Both the position numbers and the translations under genes were made by a program. Positions 60,042 to 64,000 of a DNA stretch of 64,000 nt are shown one piece after another. The stretch covers positions 1 to 64,000 of the forward strand of contig JADZEM010000015.1 of NCBI GenBank assembly GCA_020850535.1, given 5' to 3'. Below the pieces are notes generated by a model that searched no databases, had not been told where the DNA came from, and was given only the letters and a program-made list of their open reading frames with translations. Positions within the stretch are counted from its first letter, which is position 1, and every line of letters starts with the position of its first letter. The stretch is from Chloroflexota bacterium. GTDB taxonomy: Bacteria; Chloroflexota; UBA6077; JACCZL01.

Positions 60042-60707
60042 CTACTGAACGGGCCGCCGTCGCGAGAGCAGGTACACGCCAGCGCCGACGAGGCCGACGC
60101 CACCCGAGATCAGCAGCCACAGGCCAGCGGCCGGATCGGCGGCCTCACCCGTGCGCGGGAGCGCGACCGGCGACGGCGACGCGACAGGGCGCGGCGCCTG
60201 GGCCGGGGCCGTTACCGGAGATGCGGCCGGCTTCGCGGCGGGGGCCGGCGCGGCGCCGGCCGCTGCCGGCGACGCCTGGGCGGCCGGGGCGGCTGCCGCC
60301 GATGCCACGAGGTTCCCGCACGAGACGTACGCCGAGATCTCCTGCGGCGACTTGTGCACGTTGATGGCGTGCGGCGCGCGCAGAATGTCGGCGATCGACG
60401 CGGCGACCGTCGTCTCTGACTTGCCGTTCGTCACCGAGGTCAGCGGGAACACCACTGCGCCGACGGTCGGGCAGGAGCCAGCATGGATGTGAGCCGGGTG
60501 GGGACCAGGCGCATTCGACAGCGTCAGCACCACCTTGGTGCCAGCGCCATCGGGAGTCAGCACTGCCGTGCCAGCCACGCCAGAGTTGTTCTGGGCGGTC
60601 AGGTTGATAGTCACGCTCTGCTGGGCCTGTGTCGCGCCCGGCAACAGCGCCAGCGTGGTCAAAGCCACCGCGAAGGCCCCCGCAAGCGAGGCCCATACGG
60701 CTCTCAT
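60042..60707 (-). CDS. CHRD-domain secreted protein with LPxTG-type anchor
   Basis: A 221-residue protein. A signal peptide (cleavage near TQAQ, residue 28) is followed by a CHRD-like beta domain (about 30-132; VTINLTAQNNSGVAGTAVLT, HPAHIHAGSCPTVG), about 50 Ala/Pro-rich residues and a sorting-like end: ALPRTG, a hydrophobic helix and RRRPVQ. CHRD domains occur in chordin and many bacterial surface proteins with no defined activity. The tail matches that of the SOD at 47338. GGAGG lies eight bases before the ATG. Confidence 0.75.
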   Translation of the reverse strand: MRAVWASLAGAFAVALTTLALLPGATQAQQSVTINLTAQNNSGVAGTAVLTPDGAGTKVVLTLSNAPGPHPAHIHAGSCPTVGAVVFPLTSVTNGKSETTVAASIADILRAPHAINVHKSPQEISAYVSCGNLVASAAAAPAAQASPAAAGAAPAPAAKPAASPVTAPAQAPRPVASPSPVALPRTGEAADPAAGLWLLISGGVGLVGAGVYLLSRRRPVQ

Positions 60708-60884
60708 ACTGCCACCTCCGAAAAATCAACATCGATTGGAGTACGGGCGTGCGGCCAGCCCTTGGCCGATGATAGCGTCAGCCCCAGAGGCTGTCTACCA
60801 GATAGGTCGCTCGCAGCGCCCATTCTGGGCAGTTTGCGCAGAGTCAGTCAGAACCGTGGCCGGCGCGGCCATCACCGCCTCGCG

Positions 60885-61940
60885 TTACCCGCGCGGGAGG
60901 ATGCGGCGCGGGTTGTCGACGAGCATCGTGTCGAGGGCGACCTGTGGCACGCCAGCAGCCAGCAGGCGCGGCGCCATATGGCGGAGGATGTATCCGTAGC
61001 CGGGGCCGCCGTAGGCCGTGAGCGCATCTCGATAGCAGATATCCTGCGCCAGCACCAGCGACGACGCCAGGCCTTCCGCCACGAGGCGGGTCAGCAGCTT
61101 GACGCGGTCCGGGTCGCTGGGCATCGAGAAGTTGCGGCTTTCGTAGTGCTTGGTATTGCCCCAGGTGTCCAGTGAGAGCTGATAGCCGCGCTTCGCCAGC
61201 ACGTGGAAATCCTCCGGCCGCTGCCCGAGGCGTGCCTCCAGGTGGCTGATGACGACTCGCGCCGGGTCTGCGCCCTCTCGCTCCAGGATGTCGAGCCATC
61301 TGCCCATCGCATCCGCGTTGAGATGCTGCGGGGCCGGGTGAACGACCATCGGTGCGCCGGTCAGGGCCTGAGCGCGCGCCGCCGCGCGAAGCACCAGGAT
61401 CTCGGTCTCGTAGAGCGGCTCGGACGTGCCGATCTCGCCGATGACGCCCGCGCGGATCGTCGTGCCGTCGAGCCCGACATCGAGATCGCGAACCAGCTCG
61501 TCTGTCACAGCTTCGACCGAACGCCCGGCGAGGCTGGCCGGGTGCGACGACCCGACGTAGTAGCCCGTCCCGGCAACGATGTTCAGGCCGGTCCGCTCGG
61601 CAATCGCCCTGAGGCCGTGTACGTCGCGCGACAGCCCGATGCTCGACACCTCGACGATGGTGGAGCCTCCGGCCGCGCGAAACCTTGCAGCCTCAGCAGC
61701 CGCCAGCGACGGATCCCGCTGCGAGAGGTTGTGCCGGCTCGCCATCGGATGCTCGCGGACCCACCAGAGCGTGTCGAGTGCCAGCGGCGCTTCGACCAGT
61801 GGCGCATCGGCCGGATCTGGCGGCTGATGGAGATAGGTCTCCAGGTCGAAGAGCAGATGCTCGTGCATCAGCGTTCGCCCCAGCGCGTCGGCTGAGATCG
61901 GCCCGAGGACGGTCATGACGGCGCCAGCCTCTGCTGTCAC
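60885..61940 (-). CDS. Phosphotriesterase-family metallohydrolase
   Basis: A 351-residue amidohydrolase. Metal-site segments are LGRTLMHEHLLFD (HxH), AGVIGEIGTSEPL, where Glu replaces the carboxylated Lys of true phosphotriesterase, PMVVHPAPQH, RVVISHLEAR and LVLAQDICYRD (Asp). Relatives with Glu act as lactonases or have unknown substrates. The GTG at 61940 is preferred, with GGAGGAAG six bases upstream; an ATG at 61916 is in frame. Flanked by unrelated genes. The 177-bp gap to the CHRD gene has no visible feature. Confidence 0.8.
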   Translation of the reverse strand: MTAEAGAVMTVLGPISADALGRTLMHEHLLFDLETYLHQPPDPADAPLVEAPLALDTLWWVREHPMASRHNLSQRDPSLAAAEAARFRAAGGSTIVEVSSIGLSRDVHGLRAIAERTGLNIVAGTGYYVGSSHPASLAGRSVEAVTDELVRDLDVGLDGTTIRAGVIGEIGTSEPLYETEILVLRAAARAQALTGAPMVVHPAPQHLNADAMGRWLDILEREGADPARVVISHLEARLGQRPEDFHVLAKRGYQLSLDTWGNTKHYESRNFSMPSDPDRVKLLTRLVAEGLASSLVLAQDICYRDALTAYGGPGYGYILRHMAPRLLAAGVPQVALDTMLVDNPRRILPRG

Positions 61941-62087
61941 CTGCTTCCTCCAAGTCTGAGACAGTTGGCGGTCGACGGTCAGGGGTGAGCGACCACCTCG
62001 ACCTTGCCCATACGTCGGTGTTCACAACAGGGTACGCTGCCGAACCATAGCCTGCCGTCGCGCACTACTGCGACAGCGCTGCGCTGA

Positions 62088-62093
62088 TATACT
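62088..62093 (+). promoter_or_regulatory. Extended -10 for the Rpn-like gene
   Basis: TATACT preceded by TGA gives an extended -10 (TGnTATACT). Transcription would start near 62100, leaving a leader of about 40 bases with AGGAG before the GTG at 62141. Confidence 0.45.
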
Positions 62094-62140
62094 CCGTCAC
62101 GTTGGCAGGCCAATCTATCAAGGTATCGTCAGGAGTGCTG

Positions 62141-63109
62141 GTGCAGCAGCAGCGCGGTCCCCGCCCGTTTGACATTACCACCCGCCTGCTGATCGACACC
62201 GATCCGGAAGGTTGGCTGCGGTGGGCCGGCTACGAGGTGGACGGTGTGCCGCGACCGATAGACTCGGAGGTGTCCACCGTTCTGGCCGAGGTCGACAAGG
62301 TGCTGTACGTGGATAGCCCACACCCGTGGCTGGCGCACTTCGAGCTGCAGTCCGGCTACGACCGCACACTGCCAATTCGCCTCCTCCAGTATTACGGGCT
62401 GCTGCTTCGCCGCCACGAGCTGCCAATCGAATCGACCATCGTGCTGCTTCGGCCGCAGGCAGATGGGCCTGACCTGGACGGTCGCTTCCGCCACCACGGT
62501 CCGCGTGGCAACCTCTTGGTAACGTTTGCCTACAACGTCATTCGCGTCTGGGAGCGGCCCGTAGCCGAGTTCCTTGATAGCAGCCTCGGATTGCTCCCCC
62601 TGGCGCCGCTCGCACGCGTCCGGCCTGCGGAGCTACCGGAGGTCATCGCGCACATTGACGAGCGGCTTCAGCGAGATGCGGCCGGCGAGCTGCGCGGCGA
62701 TCTGTGGGCCAGCATCCGCATCCTGATGGGGTTGCGGTATGATCGAGATCAGGTGAATCATCTGCTCCGAAGGGTTCGGGAGATGCGCGAGTCAGTCACA
62801 TACCAGGAGATTCTCGAAGAGGGCCGCGAAGAAGGCATGCGGCGTGGGCTGGCGGCAGGCCAGCTCAGAGGCCAACTTGAAGGGCGGATTGAAGGGCGGA
62901 TTGAAGGCCGGCTCGAAGGCCGGCTCGAAGGCCGGCTCGAAGGCGAACGGCGCGTGCTGCTCAGGTTTGGCACGGCGCGATGGGGTGAGCCGACTGCTGA
63001 CGTGCGCGCGCAGATCGAGGCCCTGAGTGATCCCGCCGACCTCGAACGTCTGGTGGATCGCTTGCTTTCCGCAGTCTCGTGGGAGGATCTGCTCGACCGT
63101 CCCGCATGA
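62141..63109 (+). CDS. Rpn/PD-(D/E)XK nuclease-like protein with tandem EGRLEGR repeats
   Basis: A 322-residue protein. The N-terminal 210 residues resemble the transposase-like Rpn/YhgA nuclease group: DKVLYVDSP then WLAHFELQSGYD (D...ExQ), followed by LPIRLLQYYGLLLRR. Residues about 228-275 contain EEGREEGMRRGL and a tandem EGRIEGRIEGRLEGRLEGRL tract coded by 12-base repeats (62878-62945), a coil that is common in this family and varies in length. GTG 62141 is chosen because AGGAG is five bases upstream; TTG 62102 and GTG 62135 are alternatives. Confidence 0.7.
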   Translation: MQQQRGPRPFDITTRLLIDTDPEGWLRWAGYEVDGVPRPIDSEVSTVLAEVDKVLYVDSPHPWLAHFELQSGYDRTLPIRLLQYYGLLLRRHELPIESTIVLLRPQADGPDLDGRFRHHGPRGNLLVTFAYNVIRVWERPVAEFLDSSLGLLPLAPLARVRPAELPEVIAHIDERLQRDAAGELRGDLWASIRILMGLRYDRDQVNHLLRRVREMRESVTYQEILEEGREEGMRRGLAAGQLRGQLEGRIEGRIEGRLEGRLEGRLEGERRVLLRFGTARWGEPTADVRAQIEALSDPADLERLVDRLLSAVSWEDLLDRPA

Positions 63110-63152
63110 GCACCGAGCCACGGCCGTGCGTGCGTAGCTGAGAACATGGGAC

Positions 63153-63183
63153 GAGGGGCCGACAGCAGAACTGTCGGCCCCTC
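63153..63183. terminator. Perfect 13-bp bidirectional terminator hairpin
   Basis: GAGGGGCCGACAG and CTGTCGGCCCCTC form a perfect stem with a five-base loop between two convergent genes (Rpn-like ending at 63109, ABC binding protein ending at 63208). It can serve both strands; no strong T-run is present. Confidence 0.75.
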
Positions 63184-63207
63184 GCGGTGATGCTGGCGCG
63201 GTGGGTG

Positions 63208-64000
63208 CTAGACGTTCGCGCCGCGCGCCTTGAAGATCTCGGTCATCGCGTCGTGTGCGGTCTTCACGGCAGCCTCGACGGCCGTGCCCTTGACGACGAT
63301 ATCCTGGACCATGTCCGGGATCACGTTGCGTGTCCGGGTCTCGCCGAGCGCCGCCATCAGCTTCGGCTCAGGCGACGACGGGTACCAGAGGCCGCGACCG
63401 CCAGCCAGCAGATCCGGGTAGAACTTGAAGATCTCGCGGGACTTCCAGTACTCGTGCTGCGAGCCGTTCTTGTAGATCGGGTACCAGCGACCGCCGACCG
63501 CTTCGTACACCGTCTGCAGGCGCTTCGGGTCCATCAGGTTGAAGATGAGATCCTTCGCGCCATCGGCGTTCTTGCTCGTCTTGAACACCGACCACGACCA
63601 CGCGCCCGACGACGAGTAGCTGCCGCCCTTGCCCGCCGGGAAGGCGGCCATGGTCGAGTCCTTCAGCAACTGCTGGTCGTTGGTCTGCATCCAGGCGTAG
63701 ATCGACGGCGGGTTGCGGACGAACGCCACCTGCTTGGCCTGGTACGCCGAGTTGTTGCCCGTGTCGTCCCAGGTGGTTGACGCGGGCGGGATCAGCTTGT
63801 CATCCCACCAGCCCTTGAGCCGCTTCATGGCATCGATGGTGCCCTGGGAGTTCAAGTTCGGCTTGCCGTCCTTGGTCACCAGCGAGCCGCCATCGTTCCA
63901 GATCAGCTGGACGGCCTCGCCCTCGCCATCCGGGGTGCGCCCGAGGCAGATGCCGAGCGCGTACACCGATGGCGGCGTGTTGATCTTCTTGGAGACCTCC
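63208..64000 (-). CDS. ABC transporter extracellular solute-binding protein, family 1 (partial)
   Basis: The gene runs off the right edge; about 264 C-terminal residues are present and the frame is open through base 64000. The visible part fits a sugar-type (family 1) solute-binding protein: LIWNDGGSLVTKDGKPNLNS, AMKRLKGWWDDKLIPP, VAFVRNPPSIYAWMQTND and DGAKDLIFNLMDPKRLQTVY. The C-terminal IVVKGTAVEAAVKTAHDAM is typical of the last helices. It would deliver a sugar or similar solute to a permease encoded beyond the window. The 5' end and signal peptide are missing. Confidence 0.8.
   Translation of the reverse strand, partial: EVSKKINTPPSVYALGICLGRTPDGEGEAVQLIWNDGGSLVTKDGKPNLNSQGTIDAMKRLKGWWDDKLIPPASTTWDDTGNNSAYQAKQVAFVRNPPSIYAWMQTNDQQLLKDSTMAAFPAGKGGSYSSSGAWSWSVFKTSKNADGAKDLIFNLMDPKRLQTVYEAVGGRWYPIYKNGSQHEYWKSREIFKFYPDLLAGGRGLWYPSSPEPKLMAALGETRTRNVIPDMVQDIVVKGTAVEAAVKTAHDAMTEIFKARGANV

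Noticed and set aside
62878-62945. CRISPR or VNTR outside a gene
   Set aside because: The 12-base repeats are in frame within an Rpn-like protein.
1-64000. tRNA or rRNA genes
   Set aside because: No cloverleaf with a GTTCRANNC T-arm in proper context, and no rRNA-like stretch, was found by eye; a tRNAscan run would settle it.

Overview
The window is a GC-rich, gene-dense bacterial chromosome segment with no rRNA, tRNA, CRISPR array or phage block. The gene set points to Chloroflexota, perhaps a Thermomicrobia-like lineage: Pro/Thr-rich secreted proteins, LPxTG-tailed proteins, several dispersed palindromic repeat families, near-leaderless promoters, and dnaX-ybaB-recR next to one another. 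No marker gene is present, so the taxonomic placement is an inference.

Layout. 1-400: palindromic repeats, with the first copy of a MITE-like element. 402-11911: metabolic and detoxification genes, namely a FlK-like thioesterase, a VOC protein, an enolase-superfamily dehydratase divergent from a TIM-barrel isomerase, a full-length rifamycin phosphotransferase with a rifamycin-associated-element-like site upstream, an SMP-30 lactonase and a CehA/McbA hydrolase; then a repeat-filled gap and a small membrane cytochrome-like pair. 12118-21251: a fused sigma-2/anti-sigma membrane protein overlapping an Asp/Glu racemase-like gene, then an operon with overlapping genes (MBL hydrolase, holin-type membrane phosphatase, GH2 glycosidase, FMN oxidase). 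21279-30529: secreted and envelope proteins (TIG-like stalk protein, K+ channel, LmeA-like protein, LCP ligase), an aminotransferase, an S9 peptidase and a glycerophosphodiesterase, with two more repeat mosaics. 30585-31063: three very small minus-strand genes, two of them single-helix peptides of 26 and 30 aa. 31340-37248: dnaX, ybaB, recR and a TPR lytic transglycosylase. 37256-48126: signalling and wall genes (PAS-GGDEF-EAL, receivers, a PhoB-type regulator, a LysM/beta-lactamase-like fusion, Cu/Zn SOD). 48256-53969: a nucleotide-pool and DNA-repair group (FmdB, MazG, MutY, RdgB-like, PcrA). 54731-59727: a lone receiver, then a minus-strand cluster with a DivIVA-like coiled coil, two membrane-anchored degenerate receivers and two multi-pass proteins. 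59728-64000: a perfect 21-bp palindrome, an LPxTG CHRD protein, a phosphotriesterase-family hydrolase, an Rpn-like nuclease and a truncated ABC solute-binding protein.

Most notable: six direct repeats in exact 11-bp phase just upstream of a -10-like box (46700-46776), looking like a PhoB-type activated promoter with no obvious gene for about 550 bp; the rifamycin element; the sigma/anti-sigma fusion; the micro-gene cluster; a MutY whose second Fe-S cysteine is histidine; and a ~108-bp MITE copy flanked by a 10-bp duplication.
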